This document shows, piece by piece, positions 13,813 through 24,600 of a stretch of 64,000 nucleotides of DNA (the stretch's first letter is position 1; each line of letters starts with the position of its first letter). The stretch is from the NCBI GenBank assembly GCA_001414345.1, contig LLCB01000201.1, positions 1 through 64,000 on the forward strand, read 5' to 3'. A program made the translations under genes and the position numbers. The notes below the pieces were generated by a model that worked only from the letters and a program-made list of their open reading frames with translations, had not been told where the DNA came from and searched no databases. This DNA comes from Hymenoscyphus infarciens. Taxonomy: Eukaryota; Ascomycota; Leotiomycetes; Helotiales; Helotiaceae.

Positions 13813-14260
13813 GGTCCCGACCAGATAATTAGAGGAGTGTGTCTAGCTTTATATATACAATATATTTTTCCGCTTTCAGGTCTTCACAGTCAATCTAGAA
13901 AGCTCTTGGGTCACAAGTCAATTTCTACCTTTGGTTGGTGCATAATGGTGGTAGGATTATGGAAGTTTGATACCTGCGCTCAATTTATGCACCATCAAGA
14001 CTCGAATGTACTTGAAATTACTCACAGTCTTGCTTCTTTCATGAATGAAATAATCCAGAGGGGCAGATCAATCAGTGAATCAAAGTTTGCGTGTCTCGTG
14101 TGAGTGGGTCTGTGTTCCCTTCTCTACTGCGAACATACTTAATGAGTTCTTGTAGTCAGTTACGATCACTCTCATCACCCGCGTTCTTTTAACAAGCATT
14201 CAACGTATTTGCAACTTTATCTTACTCCACAAAAACACAGAAGGGACGCAAAAAGCCGTT
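13813..14260. other. Intergenic, nothing recognised
   Basis: Contains the downstream region of the chimeric gene and the region upstream of the RBR relic. Open frames here are short and show no family resemblance. Confidence 0.4.
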
Positions 14261-15475
14261 ATGGAGGAAGTGGGAGAACCCAAGCGGACGTGCATCATCT
14301 GCGCCAATCCTCGCTCAGAACTTCCAGAAATAACAACAACTTGCTCTACAGCTTGTCTGGAGTGTGTGTTAGGATATGGTTAGCTACTAAGATAGCGGAA
14401 TACCAACTATCTTTAGTGACTTGTATGGCAATCCTAGCTGCTCTGACAACTATTGATTTTGAGAGACTCTGTACAAAGGATCAATTTAACAAGTATGAAC
14501 TTCATCCCCCTGGTTTTCCCTTTCCTGTTTTCTAGATAGTAGATGTTGACTGACCTGTAACAAGGTATTCTGACATGTGTCTCAAAACTCTACTTGCAAG
14601 CGATGAAGAATTTATCTGCCATATCTGGTGCACTGCTCCAAACTGTAATTCTGGGCAACTCTAGATACTCGGTCTAGTATTTTCTGAACGTCCTTAGCTA
14701 CTTTTTAGCTCAGTTTCTCGCTTAAACATAACCCTCTTTTTTCACCTCTACTACATATATATTATATAAAAAGTAATAGAAACTAAGGTCTCTAACACTG
14801 CTCTCTAAAATAGATACGTAATCTAGGTTATCTCGTGCCTAAAGGAGTGACTCTTGCTTATTGGTATTCTGTCCACTTCTACTAATAATAACAGTACGCT
14901 GCTAAACTAGGACCTCACGTCGAGAAGTCTTTCGTTTAGAGGCCTGGCGACCTTTAGATCTTCGGTGTTTCTTTGCCATTTTATGTTGTAGTTGTTAATT
15001 AATTACAAGAATAAAAGTAGGTGTATGAGTGGTTTTTGCTTAGTTTTAGTGCTAAAAGCGCACCAAAAAGTGGTAACGAGCTGAGGGACGTTCAGAAAAT
15101 ACTACGCCTAGTACTCTAAGCGAAGAACCTGATAAGTTCTACTGCGCTGGATGCTTCAAAGTCAGATGTCTAAAGCACAAAACCGACTGGCATTATGGAA
15201 AGACGTGTACGCAATACAACGCGGATTTGAAGGAAACGAAGAAGCCAGTGGATCATGAGAAAGATGAAAAATTACCACTGGGCCTACTGGAAAGAGAACA
15301 AGAGTCACGACAGTGTCCCAATTGTAAGGCTTGGAATACGAAGACTGGTGGATGTCACCGTAAGTACTCAAGTTTTCTAAGTCAATGTAGAAGTTTCTAT
15401 GATTTTTTCCCTGGACTACTACCAATGAAGCTTGCTGATTCCTGTATTTCGTAGATATGATTTCGGGCGACAACA
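14261..15475 (+). pseudogene. RBR-type (RING/IBR) E3 ubiquitin ligase relic split by a transposon
   Basis: The ATG at 14261 opens a frame with a RING-like CIICANPR, then a CSTACLEC segment. A likely intron at 14493-14564 (donor GTATGA, branch CTGAC) joins FERLCTKDQFNKY to SDMCLKTLLASDEEF and WCTAPNCNSGQ, the pattern of the RBR in-between-RING region. The frame is cut by a TA-flanked element at 14668-15111. After it the family pattern resumes in another frame: KFYCAGCFKVRCLKH, DWHYGKTC, then CPNCKAWNTKTGGCH. An intron from 15360 (donor GTAAGT) would complete GGCHHM. Beyond that, similarity is lost and the expected catalytic RING2 cysteines are not visible. RBR proteins transfer ubiquitin through a RING2 cysteine. 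Given the insertion, frame change and missing end, I call this a pseudogene. The first intron could not be placed firmly. Confidence 0.7.
14668..15111. mobile_element. 444-bp non-autonomous TIR transposon (MITE-like) with TA target duplication
   Basis: Both ends carry the same inverted sequence. The left end reads CTCGGTCTAG then TATTTTCTGAACGTCC, and the right end is the reverse complement with CTAGGCGTAG in place of the first ten bases. A TA lies directly outside each end (14666-14667 and 15112-15113), as expected for Tc1/mariner/Fot1-type insertion. The interior has no long frame; a short minus-strand Lys/Arg-rich frame near 14907-14982 could be a leftover of a transposase start but is too short to assign. 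Confidence 0.75.
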
Positions 15476-16410
15476 AGCTAGTAGATCAAGCCCTCTTTAC
15501 CAGGCCGATTTTCTACGCCAAATGGTCTTCTTTCTCTTACTGCGGCCTACTTGGAAAACTAGCACATCGACAAAGGCGACTTCAAAGCCCACCACTTGTG
15601 CGAAGTGCAACAAAAATCCGAAACAACCAACTTTAAAATCGGCGATGGTTAGAATCAACCATAAGAGCAGGGCTAGGATCGATCCAGAGCTAGAGAAACA
15701 GACTTGGGCGGCGATATTACTAGTGGTATATCAGCGGGGTCTACGATATTTATTATATTGTATTAAGTATTCTAATTCATACTAGGTTTCTAAGGATAAC
15801 CGATAATATATTGATTATTAGTGGAAAAATAGTTTCTTCTGGCCTAAGAGCTAATAGAATACTTAGTCTTACTTTTTCTAAAAATAAAAATAAAGTTATA
15901 TGATTTTGATAGTAAATTATAACTATTTATAACTCTTAAGAGATTACTTATCTAATTTTAAGTCTTTTATACTAAATTAATATTTATATAATAATAATAA
16001 AGTAGATTTTAAAAAGAAAATATAAGTTATATAATGCCTATTTAATACTATAAGACTAGTACAAAAAACCTGATATGTAATCGATTATTATTACTTTTTT
16101 AATAATATTTATTATATCAGATAAGAATTTATGATATTTGTCCACGATATAAATATCGTATCGTCGCCTAAGTCTGTAGAGAAATGATCACGGCTAGAAT
16201 TGACCCAGTTTTACAGAGTGCAACAAAAGTACAAAATGGCTGTGGCTAGTTTAAAAATGGCCAAGTTTTGTACAATGGAACAAAAAGGCGAAAACACAAC
16301 CCATAGATAAAGGTATATGCAAATTTCTTTGAATACAATCTACCTATAAAGCCCAAGTAGCCTGCCAGAACATCAATCCATGATATAGAATGCCCTTTGA
16401 AGACCCCGGC
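15471..16410. other. Intergenic with AT-rich, RIP-like stretch (15.78-16.15 kb)
   Basis: About 15,780-16,150 is strongly AT-rich with almost no C or G, unlike the genes on either side. It includes a diverged sequence at 15,792-15,821 that resembles one arm pair of the left-edge satellite. No gene is seen. Confidence 0.5.
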
Positions 16411-18003
16411 TCAAACAACCTTGTAATACTTCTCCTCCGCCACCTTGAGCTTCGGACCCAATCCCCCCTTCGGCTCCGAAAGTGAGAACAAGAATACATG
16501 ATGAGCATGCTCATCCTTCTTTTTCTCCTCTGTCTCTAGCTTCTTAACCTCCGAACCCGACTCGTAATAATCCAAGCTCCCATCCTCAGTGTAATTCCAA
16601 ATCAAATCAAGTTCCCTTCTCGCAGCAGCCGTACCCCACAATGCCAACAAAACCCCGGGAACAAGGTAGAGAAGAGCAGGTTGAGCGTGATTGAAGATAT
16701 TGAGAACGATGAGGGTGGCAAACATGCCCATGATATATCCCACAACGCTTGCTTTGAAGTATACTTTTGGGAATCTTGCTCCGTCTGCAACTGTGGATTT
16801 TGCTGCACTCTTTGGAGGGTTGGTCCAGAAACGTTCGCCCCAGAGGGTGGTGGAGGGTTTGTAGACGACTCTGGTGGGTTTCTGGTCATCTTTTACAAGG
16901 GAATTGTCTGGCATTGTTGACTGCTTTCGTAGGTAGTGGAGGTAGAGGTCGAATCGCAAAGCGAGAGCCATCATGATACCTGGTAAGACAACATCCCCTA
17001 AACCCAGCATACCGCCACGTTTGGGTCCTGGAAATACGAGCTTGATGGGGACGTCGAGGGAAGTGGCTACCGTGACCATGAGTGGTGTGTAAAAGACCAT
17101 TGTGATGTCGTAAATAAAGAGCCCTGCCAACACCAAAGAGCCGGTCCAGAAAGTGGTGGGTGACAAGAGTTGCAGAGTACCATAACAGAAGCCAAAGCCA
17201 ATGAGATTCGTCAACCACCAGGTTTTTCCGATGGTGTTGTAGAGAATGATTGCTGTAAATCCTATGACCAATCCCATCACATCGTTGAGTCTGACTCTAG
17301 ATTTGTGATTGCAAATTCCCTGAACACGAGCCCTGAAGATCCATCGATTCGTGAGAAATGCCCTCAAAGACCACAGACGACTAGTGAAAGATTTGGAAAA
17401 CTTTATGTTGGAAAGGCGGCCGGGGAGAGGATTCGTTTTACCCTCAGCAATCGACCGGTGTTCTTGTATACGAGCTACGTTGACATTTCCAGTAAGTTGC
17501 TTTCGAAAGGCAGGGTCGATGTGATAAGTGTCTTCCCCATTCGACCAGACCGAAGGAAAAATAAAGGTCGTTCCAACATTAAGAGCATCCCCAGCCAATT
17601 TCCCAACACCAAAGATTCCCAAAGCCGAAAAGTACCAAGTGAGAATCTTGTTCAAGATAGCTGGATCCTTCAACCACTTGATGACAAAGTAAAGACCGGC
17701 CAGGGTGAAACCAGCTAAGATGGGGAACATAATTGCATCGGATGGCGTGAGTCCTTCGACGATAGGGTCCTTTTCGATTCCATCGTCTTCACCATCTTCA
17801 TCCTCCTCATTCTCCGGTGCTCTTGCTGACGGGGGACGTCGTAATGAGGCATGTGCCCCGATGAAGATTGGGAAAAGAGCGGCGAGTATGAGATGAGCGT
17901 GCATCTGGATGAGGTCCGTTTCTTCCCAGGCTTTGTAGGCCCATTTGCCAACCAGTTGCAAGAATGGACTATCTCCATCGGTGAAGTTGGATGTTGACTC
18001 CAT
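16411..18003 (-). CDS. sppA: Signal peptide peptidase, intramembrane aspartyl protease (530 aa)
   Basis: A single open frame encodes a multi-pass membrane protein. The family's catalytic motifs are present in order: IYD in the helix GLFIYDITMVFYTPLMV, GLGD in GGMLGLGDVVLPGIMMA, and the PAL motif in QPALLYLVPG. Signal peptide peptidases of the GxGD class sit in the ER membrane and cut signal-peptide remnants and some tail-anchored proteins within the bilayer. An acidic loop (ENEEDEDGEDDG) follows the first helix. The length fits fungal SPPs. The stop is followed by AT-rich DNA. Upstream, 372 bp separate its start from the divergent cyclophilin gene, so the two probably share a promoter region. 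No break or missing motif is seen. Confidence 0.95.
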   Translation of the reverse strand: MESTSNFTDGDSPFLQLVGKWAYKAWEETDLIQMHAHLILAALFPIFIGAHASLRRPPSARAPENEEDEDGEDDGIEKDPIVEGLTPSDAIMFPILAGFTLAGLYFVIKWLKDPAILNKILTWYFSALGIFGVGKLAGDALNVGTTFIFPSVWSNGEDTYHIDPAFRKQLTGNVNVARIQEHRSIAEGKTNPLPGRLSNIKFSKSFTSRLWSLRAFLTNRWIFRARVQGICNHKSRVRLNDVMGLVIGFTAIILYNTIGKTWWLTNLIGFGFCYGTLQLLSPTTFWTGSLVLAGLFIYDITMVFYTPLMVTVATSLDVPIKLVFPGPKRGGMLGLGDVVLPGIMMALALRFDLYLHYLRKQSTMPDNSLVKDDQKPTRVVYKPSTTLWGERFWTNPPKSAAKSTVADGARFPKVYFKASVVGYIMGMFATLIVLNIFNHAQPALLYLVPGVLLALWGTAAARRELDLIWNYTEDGSLDYYESGSEVKKLETEEKKKDEHAHHVFLFSLSEPKGGLGPKLKVAEEKYYKVV

Positions 18004-18375
18004 CTTGGTGCAGGTGTTTGATTATTTGGTGAAGAAATTCGGTAGAGACAGATTGCAAGCCCAGCGGGGTTTGACTGGAGGCCTGACCAGAAAGCTTAGC
18101 AGGTTGTACTTGAGAGGTAGAGAATGGACGTAGACCCATTTGTGACTCCTTCAAGATAGTTTGGAGATGTGTTCTCATCGGTGAATTGTAGATAGAAGTT
18201 GTACCTGCAGCTGGTGGTGTAGGAAAAGAAGCGGGCGGGTCTCAGCCTTGCGCCTTGGCAACAAACAGCTCAAGGTAGATAGATATCTCTCTCTCTCTCT
18301 CTCGCCATTTCTGGCAAAAACAACAACAAGAACCCCTCCAAACTGTTGCATCTACACCTCCCACCCTTTTTCAAC
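18004..18375. promoter_or_regulatory. Shared divergent promoter region with CT microsatellite
   Basis: These 372 bp separate the start codons of the signal peptide peptidase (minus) and the cyclophilin (plus). A pure CT run at about 18,285-18,303 lies 70-90 bp before the cyclophilin ATG, a common feature of fungal promoters and 5' leaders. Individual factor sites cannot be assigned. Confidence 0.5.
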
Positions 18376-18913
18376 ATGGCGACGACCAATGTGCTCCTCA
18401 CTACCTCAATGGCAAGATAATCTTAAACTCCCCAAATACCCTCAATTCCCTGCTAATGATGTACAGGGGGATATCACCGTCGAGCTCTACCATGACCACG
18501 CCCCCAAGACCTGCAAGAACTTCTCCGAGCTTGCCTCGCGCGGCTACTACGACGGCATCATATTCCATAGAATAATCCCAAAATTCATGCTCCAAACTGG
18601 CGATCCAACGGGCACAGGTCGTGGCGGTTCATCAATTTACGGAGACAAATTCGAAGACGAAATCCACCCAGCTTTGAAGCATACAGGCGCGGGCATTCTA
18701 AGCATGGCAAATAGCGGTCCCAATACAAATGGCAGTCAATTCTTCATTACACTGGCGCCAACGCCGTGGTTGGATGGGAAGCACACTATTTTTGGACGGG
18801 TGAAGAGTGGACTGGATAAGGTGGATATGATGCAACGAGTACCCACTGGACCAGATGACAGACCAAGGGATGAGGTTAAGATTGTTACTGCAAGAGTTTT
18901 GACGGAGGGTTGA
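18376..18913 (+). CDS. PPIL1: PPIL1-type peptidyl-prolyl isomerase (cyclophilin, 160 aa)
   Basis: Exon 1 (18376-18411) encodes only [12 protein letters not shown]. Exon 2 (18467-18913) continues [19 protein letters not shown]. Together they give a 160-aa single-domain cyclophilin, the usual size of PPIL1. Active-site features are visible: FHRIIPKFM with the catalytic Arg, the Gln of [12 protein letters not shown], and [26 protein letters not shown]1 is a spliceosome-associated prolyl isomerase that binds SKIP/Prp45. The 55-nt intron begins GCAAGA rather than GT, has a GCTAAT branch and ends TACAG; no GT donor at this place keeps the frame. Reading the intron as coding sequence would replace the conserved start by an unrelated leader, so I prefer the spliced form. 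Confidence 0.93.
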
Positions 18914-20418
18914 GTAACTGTTTCAAGAAAACGGAATTCGCAAATGGAAGGTGCTGCATAGCATGGCGTATAGGTGGGTGGGCATGATTCCCGGCACAAC
19001 TCGATCAAAAAGTGACTGGCCCAGGTCAACGTTTTCTTCCCTCTCTAAAAACAAGAACCGATCAGAGAGAAAACTTAGAAGTATCTAAGAATGAATAATG
19101 AGTCTACTACTCGCTTTCGCCTTTTCCTTCGTCACGATGCTCTTGCGAATTTTTAGTTTCAACATAATTTATTCATACAATGTGTTTGACAGGGAAATAT
19201 CCAAACATTATCATTATTCTCAACAATCCATCCCATCACAGATTCTCCATCTTACAATACCACCAGACCACCTCCTTCAAATGAGGTTTCCATGAACAGG
19301 TTCGCCATTATCAGACCTCCTATTTCTCGAATTGCGCCTCGATCTTTCGATACCGGAAAACAGAACTTGTCCACAAGCTTTCCAGGCGGCCTCCTTTATC
19401 TTGATAGATGGAAGTCGCTTATCTTCCTCGTTTTCGCTTTTGTCTTGCAAAGGCCAGGCCTCGCTTAGGAGTGCTGGTAGAGCCTTTTTGGGCCGAAATT
19501 TTGACATCGAACTTGGTCGTTGTGTATTTTGATTTCAAGATCTGTTTTTCAAATAAATCAGCAAAAAACTCTGAAATTGGGTTGAAAAGAATTACAATTT
19601 ACCTGTCTTGTGCATAAAATCCTGAGGGATAAGGTTGATATGGTCTTCTCAGGCAATAGTACAGTCCAGATTCTGTTGCCTGAGGAGTATAGAGGGTATG
19701 GAGCAAGTGCTCTGTGATCTTCCATAAAAGAGTGACAGGGATGAGGATGTAATGCATTTTTGCAATTGCGAGTAATGGCATCTCAAGAGTGTATTGAAAA
19801 AGAGAGCTGGCAACCACCTTATTAGACCTAATCTAGATTCAATGAAAGCATATTGTTCTGCAAGGAGCCTTCCAGAAGACTGTAAAGACTCCCAAGAACT
19901 TTCGTAGCCCTGATCACTGTACGGACCTTTGCTGAGATTAGAAGCGGGAATACTATTACGTAAATCATTTGCTTTACAACTTAAAATCTAATTAACAAAG
20001 GACTCCAAAGAGAAATTAGTTAAATTCAAACCACGTATCAGAAACATGAGTCAGTTCCATGAATAAAGAATAAAGATCATTTCACATCACAGTGATCGGA
20101 ACCTCAAACACCAAGGTGGTAAAAGTAGAGTATTATAGAAGAAACACAAAAACTAAGCCTCAAGATCTAGCTAGTTTCCATTGCTCGCTTCATTATATTG
20201 GCAGAACGATGATGACAAATTGTTGCTACATCGTCGTTCAAAAGTAAAATCCACCAATCTCAAAACTCCTTCGCTGGAATTCCACCAGCAAGGGAGATTT
20301 GATTCCTCCGGCTCCCACTGCGACAAATTAGCAGATGTTCTTCTCTTTGACTCAGGAGCAGGGAGCAGGGAGCAGTGAGTAAGGATAAAACTTTCTCTCG
20401 ACCACTAGGGACAGAAGC
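18914..20418. other. Intergenic, no supported gene
   Basis: Several frames of 60-76 codons occur. A minus-strand pair near 19,817-19,277 includes a hydrophobic start, but it resembles no family I know and its splice joins are unconvincing. No repeats are seen. Confidence 0.4.
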
Positions 20419-21003
20419 TCAAAAAAAGGAACAAAGGGAAAAATTGCATACATTACAACACATATCATAGTCAATTTCAGTCTTCGTCAAAATGACCTTG
20501 CATGTAATGATGTTGTTTCGGTGGTTAAATTCGTATGGACTGGCGACAGGAGCCAATATTTCTCCTAGGTCTGTTTGGCCATCAAACAGAACATCAGGCC
20601 ACGGTTTATGAGGATCGCCGTGTGTTTCTACCACTACCTTGTCAGCCTCCAGGTACTCCTTTTGCTCAATCCACTTGACTAGCCGAGCAATTTGAAGGTT
20701 CTTTGCTTCAGCGAGAAGAGTGCTATAAAGGACATGATCGTGGCTATGATTGCTGTAGAAGACCGGGAGAACACGACGACTAAGGTATTGAAGGATGAGG
20801 GCAGTGATGGTTGGGTCTCTGTCTTAGAAATAGGAACTATCCTCTTGGATGACATTTTCCTCCTATCGAGCGAAGATAGAGCGGAAGTACTGGCTTTCGT
20901 CCGTTAGAGTGTCGAGTAATGTGACGAAGCGTTTTTCACGGACTTGGATGGTGACACGATTATAAGGATCGGCTCCTTTGGGTAGTTCTCGTTCTGAAGC
21001 CAT
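20419..21003 (-). pseudogene. BTB/POZ (KCTD-like) protein pseudogene with two in-frame stops
   Basis: From the ATG at 21003 one minus-strand frame of 194 codons reads as a T1/KCTD-type BTB domain: YNRVTIQVREKRFVTLLDTL, then DESQYFRSIF, DPTITALILQYLSRRVLP, and a later helix LLAEAKNLQIARLVKWI. Two stop codons break it, TAG after FAR and TAA after SSYF. Both could arise from a glutamine codon by one C-to-T change. BTB domains mediate protein oligomerisation, often as cullin-3 adaptors. The C-terminal half after the domain (VETHGDPHKPW, GEILAPVASPYEF) is not recognised. No intron removes both stops without losing conserved residues, so I treat the gene as dead. Confidence 0.72.
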
Positions 21004-21881
21004 AGCGCCGTCTTTTCCTTTTTGGTTCGAAGCGCCTGTTTGTACGTTAGATCATCATATTTACATGAGTATGAAGGTGTTTTCTGACTAAATGATATGG
21101 TTGGCTCTTCTGAAGATTCTTGGGTGGTTGATAGTCCCAAGTCTTGTTTCTTGTCGCAAGACCAGGTGGCGGAAGCTCTTAAATTTGCAAATTAAGGTAC
21201 CAAAGGGCAATAAGTACTCTGAAAACCACGCTAGCAGACGCGCTAGCGTATTCGCTAGCGCGTAGTCATATGACATACAGGATACCCGTGAGTGAATACA
21301 AGTATCCGCTTCAACATTTCTCAACCAAAATGACTCAAGCTGTTGGTGTCAAGAAAGGAATAGAATGGCATTTGGTGCTGACGAAAGAACGGAGAATGCT
21401 GGTCTCAAATGTTCGAAGCACAAGAAACCTGCGATAGAGAATATAGAGAAATATCTACGGAACAAACGGGGAAAATGTTAAACAGAATAGCCAATCACCG
21501 ACCGGAGTACGTTCTAAAAGAAATCCTTTGATATCGTCAGGAGTAGAATGAATCGGAACCGAATCCAATTTGTTTCCGGTGATATGGGAGCAACGATCGA
21601 GTTACAATGTGGCGTTTGCTTTCGAGTTTTCAAAAGGCAGCAAGCGATTTCTTATGTATTCTTGAGAGCCTCTTCCAACGATAACTTCAACCCATAGTAT
21701 GACCCCGCGAATTGTGGGACCCGTATGCCATTTAGAACACCTTACTCACCAAGTTCTCAAAAGGATGAACGCAGTATCTAGAGGGGGTTTCCGATAGGCT
21801 TAACCCATGACAAAATGACACGCCCAGAAGGATATTTGAGGGAGGATATTTGAGGGAGAAGAGAGTCGAACCTTCTTTCAT
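21004..21881. other. Intergenic, one perfect hairpin, no gene
   Basis: Apart from a perfect 11-bp inverted repeat around a 4-nt spacer at 21,238-21,263 (arms ACGCGCTAGCG and its complement), nothing is recognised. Confidence 0.45.
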
Positions 21882-22515
21882 TCATAACTTCCCAACCTCT
21901 GGATCAATACTCACCTTGCCATGTTCACATATCGCTAGGACCGCCCCATCACTCTCCCTCTTCATCGTCGCCGCAATAGTACACAACCGCTTGCCCGCAT
22001 GTACCACGATACTCTCAATTATAACCTTTGTGCCAACAGGTACCGGTCGTAAATACGTAACATTCAAAGTCCGCGAAACCCCCCAGTATGCCCAGTATCC
22101 AGGCCTCGCAATCGGACCAAGCGCCGAGGTCGTTAACCACTGCATAAATGTATTAGCTCCCTTTCCTCTATGAAGCAATAGGCAAGAGCCCTCACATCGA
22201 ATATCGTAGAAGTACATCCCCCATGTAAATTCCCCAGTCGATTACAATGCTCAGGCTGAACTGTATATCTGAATACCGTCCTTCCCGCGGGTTCTGCCGA
22301 GGCTTCGAGGAGTTCCATTTCGTTCAGTACTTTGCCTCCCCATATCTAATTTGGTTTCTGATGAGTCTCAGTTTTAGATTGTGCTGGGAGGTTGGAGGGG
22401 AATTTACCGATTCAGGGTCATCTTGTTCTGCCATTGCGAAGACTATTGTTTTTACTTTGTCGGTGGCGGATTCGGAGGTGGGAAGGGGCTTTACTTTTGG
22501 AGGCAAGGGTGCCAT
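21882..22515 (-). CDS. HotDog-fold thioesterase (PaaI/THEM-like, 171 aa, 3 exons)
   Basis: The exons are 22515-22408, 22345-22196 and 22139-21882. The introns are 62 nt (donor GTAAAT, acceptor ATTAG) and 56 nt (donor GTGAGG, branch GCTAATA, acceptor TGCAG), both in phase 0. The joined protein reads IWGGKVLNEMELLEAS, then CNRLGNLHGGCTSTIFD, then WLTTSALGPIARPGYWAYWGVSRTLNVTYLRPVPVG and GKRLCTIAATMKRESDGAV. HGG in NLHGGCTSTIFD is the typical active-site loop of acyl-CoA thioesterases of the PaaI type, which hydrolyse acyl-CoA esters as dimers or tetramers. Length fits the family and no break is seen. The acyl substrate cannot be read from the sequence. Confidence 0.9.
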
Positions 22516-23517
22516 GGTTGCGTGAGACTTGGACTGAGAAAGGTTGAAGAGTTGCGCGATGGTGATGGGAGGTTGTGAATAGCATCAAGGTTGATTCCAA
22601 AGTTCCGTTGGCTCATGATACCGAGGCTCACTCGGTATCGGATCGGAAGACTCGGAGCGACTCGGAGGACGGGGAAACGAGAGCTTCAGGGGCCGAATAT
22701 CTGATAGCCAAGGATAATTAAGCATGATAACTCTAAAGAATCCAGCTTTCACCAAAATCCATAAATCCCTCCGCGTCATTCAAAACACAAGTAAGCTAGC
22801 TATTTACAAGCCCAATTCTTAACATCATATCAGCTGCCTAACAAGCTCCAAACCCACCTGCATTCGTACTCCGTACAAGGATCAAACAGTCACCCAAGAG
22901 AAGAGAAAGTAAGACATTCGTATCCAACACCGACTAGCTGACCTCATTCCCCATCACCAGACACACCACAACAACGAAAATCAACACCCTCAATCTCGGT
23001 AGCGGCCCGTTTCCTCTCATGCAGGTAATCGCGACATGCAACGAAATTCTCAAATCGTTCGTTCCCAAAAGAAATGAAACACTTTCCCCAGATAGGTCTG
23101 CATAATATTGGTCCTTCCACGTGATGCAATAATCATGTGGGGTGGATGAGAGGCGACTCATGACTCAAAATAGAGTTTGTCATTTGCTGTTTTGGCGCCA
23201 TTTTTGGAGATTGCATATTGCTTCTTTTGGATTGGGTAAATGCGACAGGAAATCGCGATGTGCAACAAAGCTGTGGTGTGCTTTTCAGCTTTTGCGGGCC
23301 GTTCCGTTGTGGGGGGCTGGATGAATAGCATTGTGACACAGGTGTAACTTGGCCGAATATCTTCAAAAGGTACGCCGTAAAGTTGAGATATTTAGTTATT
23401 AATAAGTGGTCTAAATTCCGCTTCCTTCATTTTCCTTGATTGCTTAACGACATCTATCTAATTTTCATTTTATTTCATTTCCTCAAGTATCCTCCATGTA
23501 GTATACCCCCTTCATTG
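22516..23517. other. Intergenic with two copies of the dispersed 26-bp motif
   Basis: No gene is recognised. Partial motif copies lie at about 23,025-23,047 and 23,251-23,270, both ending in a GCAACRAA core. Confidence 0.4.
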
Positions 23518-24600
23518 TTACTCCATCCACCACTGTTCGTTGACTGTCTATTGTTAACAAAATCCCTTGATTCGAGCTTTACAAAACATACCTTGATGTA
23601 GCCAGCTTTTGCCTTATGTCTACTATTCAACAAATTCCATATTTGAGCGAAGAAATTCAACAACTCAACGGTGAAAATCGTTACGCCAGCGTAATAAACA
23701 TATGTCTAACAACCACAAGTTAGCACTCATCCTCTCACACCATCATCATTCCTCTTCGATGACCTCTTCCAGCCTTCAGGAAATCAACCAACTCACCATC
23801 TCAACACAAGTGCTCTCAAACCCAATCCTCTTATTCCCAAAACTAACCTCGAACTCCTTATGCGAACAAGTCCAAGTCCAAAGATCATACTGCGAATTAT
23901 CACTCTTATTATCCCAACTCTTAAAGTAAACCACAGCACCAAACCACAGCGCACAAGCCACGAAAGTCGAGGGTATAGAAATCAACGGGCGAAGTTTGGA
24001 GAAGTGTTTATTTTTAACCTAGTCTATTAGCGAGGTCTAGTAGCAAAACTCCCCTAGCCAGAAGCCAGAGAATTGAGGTAAACAAACAAGTAAAAGCGCA
24101 ATGAAATTAACGACAAAAGCAAGAACCGCAGCTCCCAGAAACAAATACGTGGGATAAAGTTTCAACCCTTCCGGCCAAGCCGGTAACTCCATCCCAGAAG
24201 GATATTTGAAATTCGCGAGTGCACTACTCCCTCTTAAATACAGTGTGTGGCCAAGTAAGCCGATTATCGTAATGCTGAGAAGTAAACTAATAATACGCCA
24301 AGTTACTTGAATTCCGTGGGAAATTTGATAGCGGGGTTGTCGCTCCTTAGTTTTTAAATCTTCGTGATCGAAGGGAAGTAATCGGTTTTCTGGATCTATA
24401 TGTGTGTACGCTGTGGGCGCCTCGTAACCAGGAGCTCCATATGCGGATTTTGACAATTGATCGTCATTCGAAAGCGTCGTTGTAATTTTTGGAACATTGT
24501 ATGATTCGGGCGGTATATGAAAAGCATCGTGATGGGCGGGGTCGTCGTAAATATCGATCCTAGGGTGAGAAGAGCCACCCGTTTGTCTGTATGGCTCCAT
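23518..24600 (-). CDS. Four-helix fungal membrane protein (about 292 aa, spliced)
   Basis: The start ATG at 24600 opens MEPYRQTGG; an upstream in-frame stretch has weaker support. Exons: 24600-24088, 24018-23797, 23705-23592 and probably 23547-23518. The introns are 69 nt (donor GTTTGT, branch GCTAATA), 91 nt (donor GTGAGT, branch GTGCTAAC) and 44 nt (donor GTATGT, branch GTTAAC). If the last intron is retained, the frame continues to a stop at 23475 and the protein is 321 aa. The N-terminal 110 residues are polar. Four helices follow: VTWRIISLLLSITIIGLLG, YLFLGAAVLAFVVNFIALLL, LISIPSTFVACALWFGAVV and YYAGVTIFTVELLNFFAQI. The topology resembles MARVEL-like four-helix proteins, but I cannot name the family. 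Function unknown. Confidence 0.72.

Noticed and set aside
19277..19817. Possible two-exon small membrane protein on the minus strand
   Set aside because: The GTAAAT donor at about 19,610 is good, but the joins I tried either stop at once or give an unrecognisable tail.
22133..22318. Separate small protein ending in RALAYCFIEERELIHLCSG
   Set aside because: That tail is the thioesterase intron (GTGAGG to TGCAG); splicing restores the HotDog domain.
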